A stretch of 27,304 bases of DNA from Oppiella nova (GCA_905397405.1 CAJPVJ010000226.1:4099-31402); one strand, 5' to 3'; positions 1 to 13,779 are shown, numbered from the stretch's first letter. A program made the numbers and translations. Notes: generated by a model not told the origin, from the sequence alone.

Positions 1-3000
1 TACTATTTCAGCCACTTTTAGGTATCTATACTTTAATTCACAAATAAATGGGGATTCCTTCAATGCTTTTTGTATTATATTATGCGTTTATATTGTAATA
101 AAACTAAAAAAAATGTTTTCCAAGGAATTCATTGAAAGCACAGTTAACTAACAGTTAAGTCTCTATTATGTGTGTTCTGTGAGAAAAATACATGAATTGT
201 TTTGAGTAAATAATTGTGAAATTTATTGCTTCATATTTGTCACACCCATTATGTTATCCCACTATACTGTACAGTATATTATACAACATATACTGTAGGG
301 CTCAGTGACGGCTGACCCCAAACTTCAACCTCTGATAGACTTTTTGCTTGTTTTTCACTTAATATTAAGACATCCGATAAATATTAGGCTGAAAAATGAG
401 CCTTAGTTTTGCAAAACATTTTAATCTTATTATTGATTTATGTGTTAAAGGAAAACATTTGATTAATAAAAAAGAACCGGTATATATTAAAAATGACTTG
501 AAAAATTGAGATTCTGCTTGTTAATTGAGATTTTGTTTATGAGTACCTTTTCGTTTTGCCGGTAATCACACACTGACACCAACTTTGGCCTCAATTTCAG
601 TGCACTATTGATCTGAAATACATTTTCAAAATAAATATGACAAATGAATGGTATATTCACTTATAATGAATTCAGTATAAGCTATAAGTCATTAGATATG
701 AAAACTTTCAAATGGAAATAAAGTTATAAAAGTTTTCAGCTCTAAAACTTCCTTTTGTCTGCTTTTATATTACTTGTATATCATTGTACAATATATTTAT
801 TGCCATTACTGACTATTATGACTTGAGTTAACACCTGTATTACAACTTCAATTGTAAGAATCATACATTTTATTTTGAATTTTCAGACCATTTTGCTTTA
901 CATCAATACTTTTATTTATTAAAATATTTTTAATTAATATTATTTCCACATTTTGTTTTATAAATTAAATGACAGTATATATAAAGTTCATATTTACGAC
1001 AACTAATTTTATATTACAAAAATATCTGAGACGTTATCAATATTTGTAGATAATAGGAAAATGTCAAACAGTTACTCATTAACAAATAATATAGCAAAAA
1101 TTGCTTGAAAATAAACTCAATTGTATGGCAGAATAAATAGCAATAAGGTAATACAGTGCCGGCACTAAAACATTTATTAGGCTGAAAATGGTTGAAATAA
1201 ATCCACTCACAAATACAGTATAAAAGTTTATGCAATGGAATATTCTTATATAATATATACACAATACTTAAGTAGTAGTGAATAGTATTGTAATGTCTAA
1301 ACGAAAGAGTGAATCATTTATTCATAGCCTTTGCGAGCAATCGCTTACATTGAGGACCAGATTAATAATCATAATCTCTTTTTTGCTCTCAATTTCTTAA
1401 GCAAATGTCTCCGTAGGCGTAGGATTTGCTCTTTGTTTTCATACCTTGCTCTCATAATTATTTGCCAATTATTAGTGAATATATCACTATTTTTGTAATA
1501 TTTTACTTATATTTTTATTTTTTATTCATTTTATAAATAGTTGTTCAATTTTTTGTTTTCCATTTTTTTGTTTTCCATTTGTTATTCAAAACTAAAAACT
1601 GTTTTTGGAGGATAAATTATTTATTAATGAATTAATTACGGCATTATTATATAATGGAAACATTATTACTAATGAAGATAACAAGTATTAAATAAATAGA
1701 GTATACAGTATGTGGACATAGCTTACTGTAATGTTTAATTAATCATTTGTTTGATGTATTCTCCAATTGTTTTGAGACCAATTAAATTAGCGATAAACTC
1801 TTCAAACTTAAAAACACAATTCAAAAAAGAGTCCTAATTACCTCATATATTAACAATAAAGTTAATCTCTCGATAAAAAATATTAATTTAGTGTTTAAAG
1901 CAAACAAATATGTTTACAATTTCAGAGATGTTTTGTTATGAATGCTGAAAACGAGTTAAGCTTCCGATGACTCGTAAACTGCAAAACTAATCCGAGTCTG
2001 ACTTTGATTTTGATGTTATTTATGAAAAGTTTATTAATGAAGTTTTAATGCAAACATTGGTTTATCTCAATGGCTATTGTATTGCTGTGTGAATCACAAT
2101 AAAAACGGATTTAGCGTTCATTACAATTCATTTCCCATTCAAACGCTGACTACTGTTTGGAGTTTTGGGAGTTTTGACTCAGAATATAAGGAATGGTAGA
2201 GAAAAATAAACCATTAATTCCCGAAACAGATTCATTGCATCACAGATTCATTTATTCATATCTGGTGTTTGTGATAGTTTTTTGCACAAAACCTTTGCAT
2301 CTCTCAGACCTCATCCAAGCTCATCCATCTCTTTCCCATCCCTTTCCCCTTTTTTGCGTAACGCATTACTGGCCAAATGACTAAAGCCATTGTCTCCCAG
2401 TCCTCTCTCTGTGCATATATAGCCTAAATGTAGGGCTGAGGGGCAGATGGGGTTCTGGCGATGGTTCGGTCATTATTTGCGATCCGTTGGCGAGAAATTG
2501 TATTCTCACACCAAATAGTTTTTATCAATTTTTTTCTTTACTTTTTGGCCATATTTTTGCCGATCGTGTCATCGATTTTAATAACAATTTGTTTGCATTG
2601 ATTCACACAAATGAGTGATGAGTTTGTTTTTCTTTCTCTCTATTTATCGCAAATAAATTATTCAATTCATTGTAGCACTGACTTGAAGACAGTGTTCAAT
2701 TATATTAAACTAAAATTGTCTGCAAATCAATGAATAACTCATCAAATGTTTTGCATTCGTAACCAAAAAAGCAAAAACTACTCATTCGTTGGCACATACA
2801 GTGAGTGTATGCCGGACCACATGCGCCAACTGCTAGCAATAGTATGTTTCTAATGCCAACCTAATCATTACGGAATGGCCATAGTTTGTGTTATACAACT
2901 CAATGACCCTTTCCTCTGCCAACTGTTGACCCTATACTCCAACTCTCCTCTCCCTCTCTGCCTCTCATGCAAACCCACTCTCACTTATGAGACCTTTTTT

Positions 3001-3067
3001 GCAACTGTTGTGCAGTGAGACGACCACTACTGAAGCAAAGCTGCCATTAATGCACACAAAAAACACT
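1..3067. other. AT-rich non-coding flank, no gene seen
   Basis: I see no conserved protein, RNA gene or transposon here. The open frames are short and of AT-driven composition (Phe, Leu, Ile, Tyr). A somewhat GC-richer pyrimidine-rich patch lies around 2280-2500 and another around 2900-3060; either could be regulatory, but no specific site can be named. Confidence 0.6.
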
Positions 3068-3091
3068 TCTCTCTCTCTCTCTCTCTCTCTC
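3068..3091. repeat. (TC)n microsatellite
   Basis: Uninterrupted TC dinucleotide run, the first of a series of TC/GA tracts that continues to 15625. Confidence 0.95.
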
Positions 3092-4542
3092 ATTCTCTCT
3101 CATATTCGGTAAAAAGGCTGCGAAAAGGACTCACTTTTCATATTTGCCGACTTTTATTGTGTCCACTTTATGCCCAACTCTCATAAAAACACAATTTGTC
3201 TGACTTTTATGTAATTCCCAAATTATATTCGCATATATTTTCAAGTTTTCGCAACCATTCCTATAAATATTTAATACATTTGTTAATTAAATACTATTTA
3301 TTAGACGCAAACTACTGTATATCTGATATCTGAGGCACAAATGCAAAACACAATTGTATGCAATCATTCAAATCCATTGGTCTCTCCATCCATTTACACC
3401 ATATTTCAAGCCATTCCTCCTGAAGCCATATATCCTATGCATGTGTTTCATGTGTTTTGCTGTTTTTTAGATGCAAAAAGTCGTGACTCAGCAAAGCGTC
3501 GAAAATTTATTAACATTTAGTGAAACATTGTTTTTCATCCCAAATAATACATAATACAGTAAATCGCAACTTGTTTTTCCTGAAACTGCATAAGACTTAC
3601 AACTCGTCAATAATTTGAATCAATTTTATTTATCTATAAAAGAGAAAATCTGTTCAAGTCTTATGTCTTATTCAATGATCTCTAATAATATACATTCACA
3701 AGGAATGTATGGAAACGTGAAAAGCAATAAATCCATTATTTTATATTTTATTTACTAACGAAATAAGGCTTATATTTATTAGTATTTTTTGATTTATTTG
3801 ATTCACGCGTTGCCGAAATGGACGCAAATATGAGTTATTTATAGCTTTTGAATACAACTTGTTTTGCGGACAATCGGTTTGAAACAAAAGCAAAGTGTTG
3901 TCGTTGTGTCCATAGCTCACTACCAGACCATGTATTACATAACCGGCCCACTCGACGGGGGTTTACCCATACATAATAGTAAATCATATGTTCGGCTCAT
4001 TAACATCCAGTGCTTCATATCATCATAAGATCATAACTGAAGAGAGACTAATAGTATAGAGACAGCCATCCGGCCAGCGATATCCCGTCACCAAAAAACA
4101 CAATCTTTTTTAAGCAATTCATTCAATCGACTCATGGCTTTCACTTTCTTTCCCACTCTTGCCTCTCATGCCTCCCTTCCCACGCACTTTCTGTCTGACC
4201 CTTCCTTATGGCAAAACCGGCACAAACTTCTTGTGCAACCGTTACGGACAGGAACGACATGTCTGCCAATGTGTGCATCTGTTCATGTGCTCCGATTGTG
4301 TCCCATTTGACCATCTCTTGCCTCTCTCTCCCTCCCTCTCCATTCTTTCTCACATACCCTCTCATTCTCTCTCACTTTCTTTGCATCTCAACGACTGTCT
4401 GCTTCACAATATAATTAACGTCAGACTCGAGTGAAAGTGTTTTCTTCACTGTTTTCTGCATTCATTTCCTTATGCTTTGCTTTCACTCCACTTTCCTCTC
4501 AATGCATTTCTTTCACTTCACTTATCTGTGTGTTTGCTTCTC

Positions 4543-4546
<4 letters not shown>
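3092..4546. other. Non-coding, pyrimidine-rich toward its end
   Basis: No gene seen. From about 4140 the + strand is strongly pyrimidine-rich (many CTCTC, CCTCTC and CTTTC words). This opens overlapping frames on both strands rich in Ser/Leu (+) or Arg/Glu (-), which are by-products of composition. A GC-richer patch at 3900-4100 has no recognisable content. Confidence 0.55.
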
Positions 4547-4592
<46 letters not shown>

Positions 4593-4613
4593 CCTCTCTC
4601 TCTCTCTCTCTCT
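4547..4613. repeat. (TC)n microsatellite with CCCTCCC interruption
   Basis: About 67 bp of nearly pure TC, interrupted near 4588-4594. It is among the longest simple repeats in the window. Confidence 0.95.
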
Positions 4614-4704
4614 GCAGACACACACATATACACACTCTTCTCTCTTTACGCATACAAATAGTGAGGGATAGATAGAGGGAGAGAATGCAGACACTAAAAG
4701 GTGG

Positions 4705-4725
4705 TGGATTGGATTGGATTGGATA
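4705..4725. repeat. Short pentanucleotide repeat (GGATT)n
   Basis: Three GGATT units followed by GGATA, about 90 bp after the long TC tract. Small local slippage repeat. Confidence 0.85.
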
Positions 4726-4947
4726 CATAGGCTGCATATAATTTGTTTCCCATAAACATAACCCACAACAACGTTAATTGCAAAATAATTATTTTTCAAT
4801 TTATTGTCACATACGGTAGAGTTATTCTGTATGTTTATAAAACCACATTTGTGGTGTTTGTTTTAAATTCAGTTTTATTTTTGGTATATAAAACTACATA
4901 AAACTAAAATATTATTGATACTTAAATATTACTTAATATATTATACT

Positions 4948-4951
<4 letters not shown>

Positions 4952-4992
<41 letters not shown>

Positions 4993-4996
4993 AGAG
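4952..4996. repeat. (GA)n microsatellite
   Basis: GA run ending in GGGAGGGAGAG. Its orientation is opposite to the TC tract at 4547-4613, so the two can pair as an imperfect inverted repeat about 340 bp apart. Confidence 0.95.
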
Positions 4997-5597
4997 CTGC
5001 AGTTTGAATGTATGAATTGCACAAAAATTGATTGTCAGTGACAAAGTAGGTTATATGCAATGACAATCTGATTTTCCTGTTTACAACATAGACACAACAC
5101 AGCACCCGTACTATACTGTGACATCAAAATCACAAATATTCAATACATTGCACTACAATTTGTATTCAATTTAATTCTTTACTCTTTTAATGACTTACTC
5201 TTATGTTTAGTATTATTATATCGTTTATTATTCTCTAGTATTTCTCCCTTTTTATGTCTCACTTATTCTGTTTCTATCACTTATTCGAGTGTTTTATTCA
5301 CTCTTTGAATAATTCATGAATTATTCCTTAAATTATTTTTGAGCTATTTTTTATTGAACTACAATTTTAGATACAATTGATATTTATATATTTATTCAAA
5401 TATAAATATTTTTAAATAAAATGTATTTATATATCTTTTTAAATGATCCATATTTTAATCACAAGATTTTAGAGCAATTATTAATAACTTTGTTTTACGA
5501 AAACAAAATTTACTTAAAGTTTTATAATTCTTAAAAACAAATATAAATTTAATGTATTATTTTCAATATTAAAATGACTTGTTCTCATTTATTATAC

Positions 5598-5600
<3 letters not shown>
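4997..5600. other. AT-rich non-coding spacer
   Basis: Nothing recognisable; very AT-rich from about 5160 onward. Confidence 0.55.

Positions 5601-5632
<32 letters not shown>
5601..5632. repeat. (TC)n microsatellite
   Basis: Pure TC run of 32 bp. Confidence 0.95.
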
Positions 5633-5636
<4 letters not shown>

Positions 5637-8600
5637 GTTCTCAATCACTGATTACATCCAATCATATACTGAATAATGTATAGAATTTAGGGCCAGAAAT
5701 GTTGTGCTGACTTCAAAAATCTTTGAACCCTCGTCTATGACACACACTTATTGAGAATATCAGTACCTGTTTGTTGCCTTTCCTTAGCAGACATAGACAT
5801 ACCTGCAATCAACTAATGGGCCAACACTTGGCCTGGGATTCAATGTTTGTTTGTGCAGACAGACAGTGAAGACAAGTAGAAAAAATAGCTTAAAAACGGT
5901 TACAGGGGTTCACCATATTTTTTAGGCCTTTCAGGCATAACTCAACAAATGTTATGTCTCTCCCATTTTCGCCTATTTTTTGATCGCAAAATAAAAAACT
6001 TAAAAAATATTTAAACAATATTTCTGTTTGGATTGTATCTAGATAAATTGATTGTTCCATTTAATTTATAGTATTGTTTGCTTAATTACTTATGAGAAGT
6101 ATAAGCTATTTATTCATCAAATGATTAATTTGTTTTTATATTGTTTTTTATTCATTTCCACATTTGTTATCATTATTTGAAGTAATATTAAATTTATAAT
6201 TATTTCATTTGAATGAAATGTATAAAAAATTCACTTAATTGGCCTTAAAATCGATACTGATATATATTGTCAACTATATATATATGCTTATAACGTATAA
6301 ATTAAGCTATTTATTGATTAAACTCCTAATTATAGTAACAGTTGATATATACGGTAAAAGTGAAAAATAAAACAAACAAATGATTAGAATATAGCGTTTG
6401 AACTCAATTCTCGATTCCTTAAAAACAGAGCATTGGGTTAAAGGTATATTAAAGTGCTTGGATATATTGCTTGCTTATATTGGACTCAATTTGAAAATAC
6501 ATTTTACGAGATGATAGGCAGACCGGGTATTATGTAATGAATGTGTTTTGTGTGCCTTTTTTCTCAGACTTCCTTTACCTATACTTTGTTTACTACTTTG
6601 TGAAGCATTTATTCATTGGTCGGCTAATGATGTGATGAACTGAATTGAAGGGTCAATGCCTTCCACACAACTAAACAATATTTTGTGATGTGTTTTGCGA
6701 AACATTGCGAAACCGTTGCACAACAGACAACACTGCGGGTCAGGTCATAGACTGGTCTACCTCTAGAAATACATAATAATCATATAATCCGTCTGACTAT
6801 GGAATGGCATGCAATGCATTGCAATGCAGTTTCCAGTTCTTAGATAACAAACAAATCAATCGCCCGTTCATTCCTTACCTGCCCTTCACTTCACTCATAC
6901 ATAAGTCCTAAGAAGAGTCTCTTCTTTCAGTTTTAGTAAACAACATATTTTTTAATCAATTTCTTTGAAACTAAATTCAATTTATTTCAAAACATATTAA
7001 CTAATAATCGAATTACTATACCACTAAAGTAAAAATCAATTTATTTTCAATTGCATAACCTTTTAACATACAGAATATTATTGTACTTGTAAAACATTAT
7101 GAATTTCTTAAAACCCTTTAACATTTTATTTCCTTTAAATTTATCAATTTTTTTTGAAAATCAAATTGATTTTAAGGATTTAGTTCATTAGAAATTTCTT
7201 TAATACATTAGTTTTTGTTTGTTTTTAAAAAACTGCTAAATAAATAAATTGATTAACAGAAAATGTTTTCTAAAAATAATATCATGTTTAATCTTAAGTT
7301 TAGAATTACGATTAGAGTTAAGATTTTTATACGAATTTGTCTCACATTTAGCTGCGAAAGTCTTGAGATAATATCACAAATTTATTTGTAAAAAGATTTA
7401 TTGCTTTTAAAGAGTTTTATACTTTGGGTTAAAAGTAATTAAGAACTTGTTTTTGGTCTGAAATCTTAAACTTTTTTATTGAGCGATTAACTTATTGTAT
7501 AGAAAATAAGTTAGTGTGATATAAAAAGCACTTTTGCTTTCAATGTGTTTGAAAGGATTTGTGTGAATGTAATCATTGATTAGTGAGCAGTCATTAGCAA
7601 CACCTTTGCTGTGGTTGTTCAGCATTGAATGCGTGAACACTGAGTTCAGCCATATTTGTGTCAAACCCTTCCTCTCTCTCACGCATTCATCCCTTTGGCT
7701 CCGCATCAGTAGTACAGCACAAGTAGTACATCACTGAAGGGATTGGCGACTAAAGGGCTGACAGTGGGCTGTCTGGGCGGTCGCCTACACTTACAACTGG
7801 ACCACTGCTTCGTTCTATTCGATGCATCCTTTGCTTACTTATTATTATTACAAATGCATTACGAGTGCCATTCATAGCAGCGCTATTGCTTTCTAATTGC
7901 TAGTGCTTTATGTAATTGAATTTTAATTACATTTAAATACTGTATTTGTAATTAAGTTGTGATATTATTAAACAAATTAATATTAAATTTTTTTAGTTGT
8001 TTTTAAGAGCTAAAAATTTGACCAAACATTTGATTCGTTTTAATTAATTAGTATACATTAATTCAAGTGAAATTAGTTTAAGATAATAAAATTTATTAAG
8101 TTAAAAATAATCATATTATACCCAATTTAGTAGTTTTATTAAAATAATATTTTAAATATTATGTGATTTTAAAAATAATATTCTAAATATTTCTTGTCTG
8201 ATACCGTACTTTGTATTTGCATTAAAATTTAGGATTTTTATAAGTTATACGAAATCTTATTTTAAATTTGATTAAAATTATACCAATTTAAAAGTATAGT
8301 AGACTTAGTGCTGACCCAAACTAATAAAACAGCAATAGTGTTGCTTAAATAGTAAATAAAGTCAAGACTTAAAAAAGTTGTATTATGTTTGTTGTTCAGC
8401 TATTTTTAAACTTTTTTCACCCAAACAGACAACACAGCCATAGAATAGAAAAAAATAAGAGGAGATAAACATTTTCGTTAAGTGCGGACCAGAAAAAACT
8501 TTATTATCAGACAGTGTTATATAACTGAGTTTAGCCAACAGTCCTAAAGTCCTGCCTATTTCTTGAGCCCTTATGCATTGGCCACAAGCAATCGCCAACC

Positions 8601-11198
8601 TTTTCTTTTTGAGTGCTTCAAAGTACCAGTGCTTTTGGCGTAGAGTTCAGTCGAGTTATAGTCTGTGCACATCAATGGATGGCAACAACATGTTAGGCAT
8701 CGCAGCTTCAAAGCCTATGTCAACGGCTATTCTCACATAAAAAGTCTCATTCTTAAAGAGATAAGTTTGAAAATAAACTTTAAAAAAGTTTCTTTTTGTA
8801 ATAAATAATCAAAAAATCGAGTGAAAAGCAAAAATTAAAATCAGTTTTCGTAGTCGACTGTGAAGTACATCTTCTGCTACTTTTGAAAATTAAATTATTT
8901 TCTAAACATTCAGTTCTGTCGCACTTCGCGGAAATGAAACTTATATTCACTTTGTATTCAACTTATTCTTCTTGAGTGCCATTGAAGAGCGCAAAAAAGG
9001 GTTGAAAACAACACTGTTTTCGCTATTCTTCCCATTTTTTTGTTGCTATTCTCTCGACTCCTTTCAGAGGAAAGAGTGCGTGAAAAGGAAAGTGTGGAAA
9101 GTGTGCGAAAGTGTGCGCCAATCGATTAGAAGGTAGAGTTAAATGTGACTCTCAATCGTGTATATGGTATGCATTTTTTTCTCATCATTTTCTCCTTTAC
9201 CCACTCTTACACTCTCTTTAATACCATTTTATTCTATTGTATTATATCGTACCGTTTATACCGGTATACACTGTGTTTGATGTGTTTTTTATGTATGCTA
9301 TCGGAGAGTTTTTCATTCATATTATATTACGATTATGTTGAGCTTACTTTTTTGAATCACCAATTATTCAGACATTTGTAAATTCTATGAAGTTTTTATT
9401 TTTTATATAAGTTTTTATATGAATTTTTTGTGTATTGACTATTATGGTATAAATGATATTTTTTATGTAACCTAGGTTGTGCTACCGGGGTTTTGAATTT
9501 CTTATAGCAGATGTAATCTTTTTTCTAATGATTGAGATGTTTTTTATACATTTCCGTTTAATTAGTCCGTAAATGAGAGAACATGTTTTAGATTTGAAAA
9601 CAAATTATAAATGAAATATTAAAGAATTAATTTCGCTTTACTTGTATATCTCGACTAATCCTTTATTTAATTCCTTAAAAGTTTGAGTCAAAACAACTGA
9701 AGAATAAATGAAGAGATTTAAAAACATTTGATTCTTTAGAAAAGTTGATTCATTTGATTGTTTGCGAAGATTACGAGAAAAGATCCTAAAGTTTTTCGTT
9801 TAGAAATTAGGTTAAAGTGTGACAAATGAAGCTTTAATTGGGATATGAAATAAAAAAGAAACCTATAATCAAAGAAATATTATAAATATTAACTCAATTG
9901 CCTATAAAATGAGGAAAATTTAAGAGAAATTAAGTCACTGTTATAACAGTTATAACTAATATAACTGTTGTAATCAATATTTTTTTATTCTCTACTTTAA
10001 AAAAACGCTTCATTTTTGGTAAATGACTGCCAGTCTCACTAAGTCTGAGCGCACTGTACGGTAGTGTAGCTCATGGTGTGTACAATACAGTACCAGATAC
10101 TGGTTGAGTATATGGTATGGTATGCATACATATATTTTTTATATGAGTTGGTAGAGCACAGGCATATCTCGTGGCATTTTTTATGTCTGCAATGCGCTCA
10201 CTCCACACCGAAACTATTGATCCAAACGATGTTCGCCAGTGAGTGGTGTTTCCAATAGTAAGGTTTGGTCTGAAATGTGGAAAATGTTGAGCTGTTGTCG
10301 AACACTGTCTCTCATTCCAGTTATACCACACTTTCCACTCTTGGAAGACATCTTATTTACCAATTCTTTTAAATCTTTTTATCTCTTTTTCAAAGACAAT
10401 GACTTATAACTCATTACTCAATACAATGGCAATCCTCGTCTGAATCTGTTATCATATCTGTCTTTCTATTAGAAATCGCTATCAAATACAATTAAATCTC
10501 AATTTTATATTAGTTGTTGAATATTTTTAATGATAATACTTGTCATAATTCTTGTGGTGATGCTGACTGTCCACTAATCCATTACTTGATGTCACTCCAA
10601 GTGTTGAATCGCTTTATGAACTGTAAGTTTTCCTCTATTTAGAGATGATTCAATTTTTTATGGTTTCGTATAACAAATACACGTTTTTCTCACTCTATGT
10701 GTGTCTATTAAAAAGAAGTTTATATTTGAGTCCTGAATATTCTGCGCCCATGTCTTGAATTTTGCAAAGAATTGTATTTAATATGAAGTATAGTTCGTTG
10801 CTATCGATGATTAATTGTAGACCAAAAGCCACAATCATATAGACTTAGCCATCAATAGCCAATGCCATAGCGAGCGGCAGTGTTGGTGATGGAGGGCAGT
10901 GTGTCATTGCCATCGAAAACGACAATTCAATAGTAGGTCTCCTCATCTCAAGTCTCCGTCATTTTTATTCTTCAATTGATCATCAATTGTACCATTTTGT
11001 GAATACTGTACACTACTGTACACTACTGACACAATCCATACAATCCATTATTAGAGACTTTTTTGCAGGACTGTAAGGACTGGCACGACTTGCAGCTGCC
11101 ATTTGCATTCATTCATAATTTCTAAGTCAGCTTTTTTGTTATATACCTCAAAAACTACACTATTCTCCACTTTTTGAACACTTCTCCACCAAAAGATG

Positions 11199-11199
<1 letters not shown>
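5633..11199. other. AT-rich non-coding region, no gene seen
   Basis: Open frames in this stretch are short, lack domain signatures and have AT-driven composition. Slightly GC-richer patches occur near 6640-6900, 7560-7900, 8560-8740, 10020-10330 and 10840-10960. They could be enhancers or small non-coding exons, but nothing in the sequence decides this. Confidence 0.55.
9942..9972. repeat. Short inverted repeat (hairpin)
   Basis: Arms 9942-9954 and 9960-9972 pair over 13 positions, 12 Watson-Crick and one G-T, with a 5-nt loop. The stem is AT-rich. It could form a small hairpin in RNA or a cruciform. I see no sign that it is a functional RNA, and one such hairpin is expected by chance in this much AT-rich DNA. 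Confidence 0.6.

Positions 11200-11234
<35 letters not shown>
11200..11234. repeat. (TC)n microsatellite
   Basis: Pure CT run of about 35 bp. Confidence 0.95.
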
Positions 11235-11237
<3 letters not shown>

Positions 11238-12392
11238 ATTCACTCACTCTCACTCTCTAACTGACTGTTTGCTGATTTTACTCCAAACCCATATATTTGT
11301 GATATAACTTCACTTTCAATATTTCTCCTTAAAATGAATTTCCTCTAAATATTTAGTTATTTATTATGCATTCGATTGTTGTTTAGAGAGTGAGAGCACA
11401 GACTGACGGCTCACTGACTGACTGAACCATATTTTTGTGCTTTCAGTTCAATACAGTTCAATACAATTCAATAATTCTATTCAAATATTTTCTTTTATTT
11501 TATGTCTCGCTATTAAATTTATTTTCATCTTATAATCTATTACTGAATAATACTTAAATATCTATTATTTCATTTCAATTTATTTTCATATATTTTATTA
11601 TCGCAACTTCTATTGTCGCTAATGTTTTTCAAGTGAGTTGAGAAAGTTTAGGTGAAATATATTGCTTTCATTAATATGTTTAATATATTTAATGAGAACT
11701 ACTAATTAAGTCTAAGGCATATAATAAATGTTAAATTATCCGAAAACTTGCCAATAGTGTCTATCAATGTGTGTAAACTTCTGGCAAATATAAAGTCACG
11801 GCCTTGTGATCACTACATCAGTACTCGACATAAACTTAACTTTATTTGTCACTAAGATATGCAAATAATGTCAATATTTGAGGCTATGGTTAGTGTTCTA
11901 GTTATTCAATTCTGACTTATATTATATGAACACTACTTCTAAGAGAATACTTTTATATGTTTGCCGTGAAAATTGCTTCACTTATCACTAGTACTATTGA
12001 TAATATTTTACAAGCAGTCCATTCAATAGTCAACACAAATACCGATTCTGTGGTCGAGATAGAGATACAGTTGAAAACAGATTTTAATTTTAATATACAA
12101 TCGAAACTATTTATAAATTCTATCCCTTTATCGTTATCCCCGTTATGAGGCTGTGAATTGAAAAAATAACGTATTTTCAATTCACAAATAATATTCTGTT
12201 CATATAAATGACATTTCATTTGATTTTGGGTTGTTATCGACATTTGTAGGGTTTGTCTGTAAGTGTATGCGATATAAAAATGTTGTGAGACTCAGAGTTA
12301 TCATTTGGTAAACAGAGTTAACATTGACTCTGAGCTTGAATTGCTTTTCAATGTTTTCCACAAAAAATAGGGATAACGGATGCCAACCTACT

Positions 12393-12395
<3 letters not shown>
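11235..12395. other. AT-rich non-coding spacer
   Basis: No gene recognised. It contains a run of near-repeats of TTCAATACAG around 11445-11475 and a hairpin listed separately. Confidence 0.55.
12152..12186. repeat. 13-bp perfect inverted repeat (hairpin)
   Basis: Left arm 12152-12164 (TGTGAATTGAAAA) is the exact reverse complement of right arm 12174-12186, with a 9-nt loop. It is too short for a typical miRNA precursor, and no T-run or other terminator context supports a role. Confidence 0.7.

Positions 12396-12434
<39 letters not shown>
12396..12434. repeat. (TC)n microsatellite upstream of the 86-bp duplicated unit
   Basis: CT run of about 39 bp whose last base joins the first copy of the 86-bp repeat unit. 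Confidence 0.95.
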
Positions 12435-12436
<2 letters not shown>

Positions 12437-12519
12437 GCACTTTATTATTAGCATTTGGCTTTCGATAAGATAATAGTTTTAGACAATTGTTGTGTATTCA
12501 GTGCCATAACTGTTACATA
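12434..12519. repeat. 86-bp direct repeat, copy 1
   Basis: Identical over 86 bp to 12803-12888. The unit starts CCAGCACTTTATTATTAG and ends GTGTTACATA-like at TGTTACATA. Both copies are immediately preceded by a TC tract of different length, and the right flanks differ (CCTCTT here, AATTGG in copy 2). The repeat therefore consists of TC tract plus unit, and ends abruptly on the right. No coding content is seen. Confidence 0.95.
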
Positions 12520-12612
12520 CCTCTTATACCCATAGAATATTCTGTTGAGTAGTTTTTCCTTTAAGAATATATCGCAGAATATTCTTTTGGCACAAAAAAC
12601 TATATATACTAT

Positions 12613-12636
12613 GAGAGAGAGAGAGAGAGAGAGAGA
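12613..12636. repeat. (GA)n microsatellite
   Basis: GA run of about 24 bp, lying between the two copies of the 86-bp unit and opposite in orientation to their TC tracts. Confidence 0.95.
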
Positions 12637-12774
12637 TATCTGTATAAAAATCTACAGAATATGCAAAATAGACGATAGGAATGGCAGTCGGAAAGGCATC
12701 TAAAAAAAGTCAAATGCAGTTATTTTTTATGGGAGACACAAAACAACACGGCTTTTGGGCATAAATATTATATG

Positions 12775-12803
<29 letters not shown>
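12775..12803. repeat. (TC)n microsatellite upstream of 86-bp copy 2
   Basis: CT run of about 29 bp, shorter than the tract before copy 1, consistent with slippage after duplication. Confidence 0.95.
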
Positions 12804-12805
<2 letters not shown>

Positions 12806-12888
12806 GCACTTTATTATTAGCATTTGGCTTTCGATAAGATAATAGTTTTAGACAATTGTTGTGTATTCAGTGCCATAACTGTTACATA
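12803..12888. repeat. 86-bp direct repeat, copy 2
   Basis: Exact match to 12434-12519 at an offset of 369 bp. The intervening sequence is not duplicated, so this is a dispersed rather than a tandem copy. Confidence 0.95.
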
Positions 12889-13512
12889 AATTGGACCTCT
12901 CATTAATTTTATGCTTTTCACATATAATTTATAGGTATATAACAGTAATAACTTGTTGTGTTGTTGTGAATGCTTTTCATATTATTTGTCTACTAATACA
13001 CCATTCGTTTAGGACTTTAACCTCATCAGCAAATAAAACAGTCAGTTATATAATCAGTTTAACAAATCAGACATATTTTTCTGCTTTAAACCAACAATTT
13101 CTCACAAAAACTCTCAAAACTCTCTCTACTCTCCACTCTATGTCTCCAATAAGAAACTCAAATATTCCTCTTTAGTCTATTTCTTTACCAAAACTCTTGA
13201 ATCGATTTTTATCTCATTGTCTCTTGTTTATTAGACATAAAACTTAATAAAAAAGATTTTTAAAAGCTCTCCAAAAGTAATTTGATAGGAGTTATTAAAA
13301 TTTAATACATTCTAACGTTGCGTATCATGCCCGCCATACAGTAGTCATACTCTCATACTCTTTGAGCATTATAATCTTAATTTTTTTTTATAATTTTCTT
13401 ATATGCCTTCCAATGACTTTAAAATAAATATTCAAATGTCAGAGAAAGTCATTATTATATTTTTTATTTGCGAAAACAATTCATTCATTTACATAATAAT
13501 CCATTAAAAGAC

Positions 13513-13513
<1 letters not shown>
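12889..13513. other. AT-rich non-coding spacer
   Basis: No gene recognised. An open + strand frame at 12891-13175 has no domain signature and a Ser/Thr/Ile/Leu-rich composition typical of chance frames in this sequence. Confidence 0.5.

Positions 13514-13554
<41 letters not shown>
13514..13554. repeat. (GA)n microsatellite
   Basis: GA run of about 41 bp, 226 bp before the start of the tandem duplication at 13780. Confidence 0.95.
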
Positions 13555-13557
<3 letters not shown>

Positions 13558-13779
13558 GAGAGATGAGTTGCGAGTCATACAACTTATTCTGTAATATTCA
13601 GTGCATAAAGGTTTCAAAGACTCGTAAATATGGTTTCGTTTCAAAGGCTTAATGTTATCCTGTTGAGTACAACTTTACAGGATTTGGTGCTAAAGGCTAT
13701 GAGAAAACTGTATTCAGCTTTAATTGAATGCTTGCAAAAGAGTTTGTATTACAGTTACTGCTGTACTGTATGTGCACTG

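Noticed and set aside
4141-4799. Overlapping open frames on both strands rich in Ser-Leu or Arg-Glu
   Set aside because: They are produced by the TC/GA repeat and its pyrimidine-rich surroundings; no domain, and frames overlap in several phases.
12200-12454. - strand frame with an Arg-Glu run
   Set aside because: The run is the TC tract read on the other strand; the remainder has no family features.
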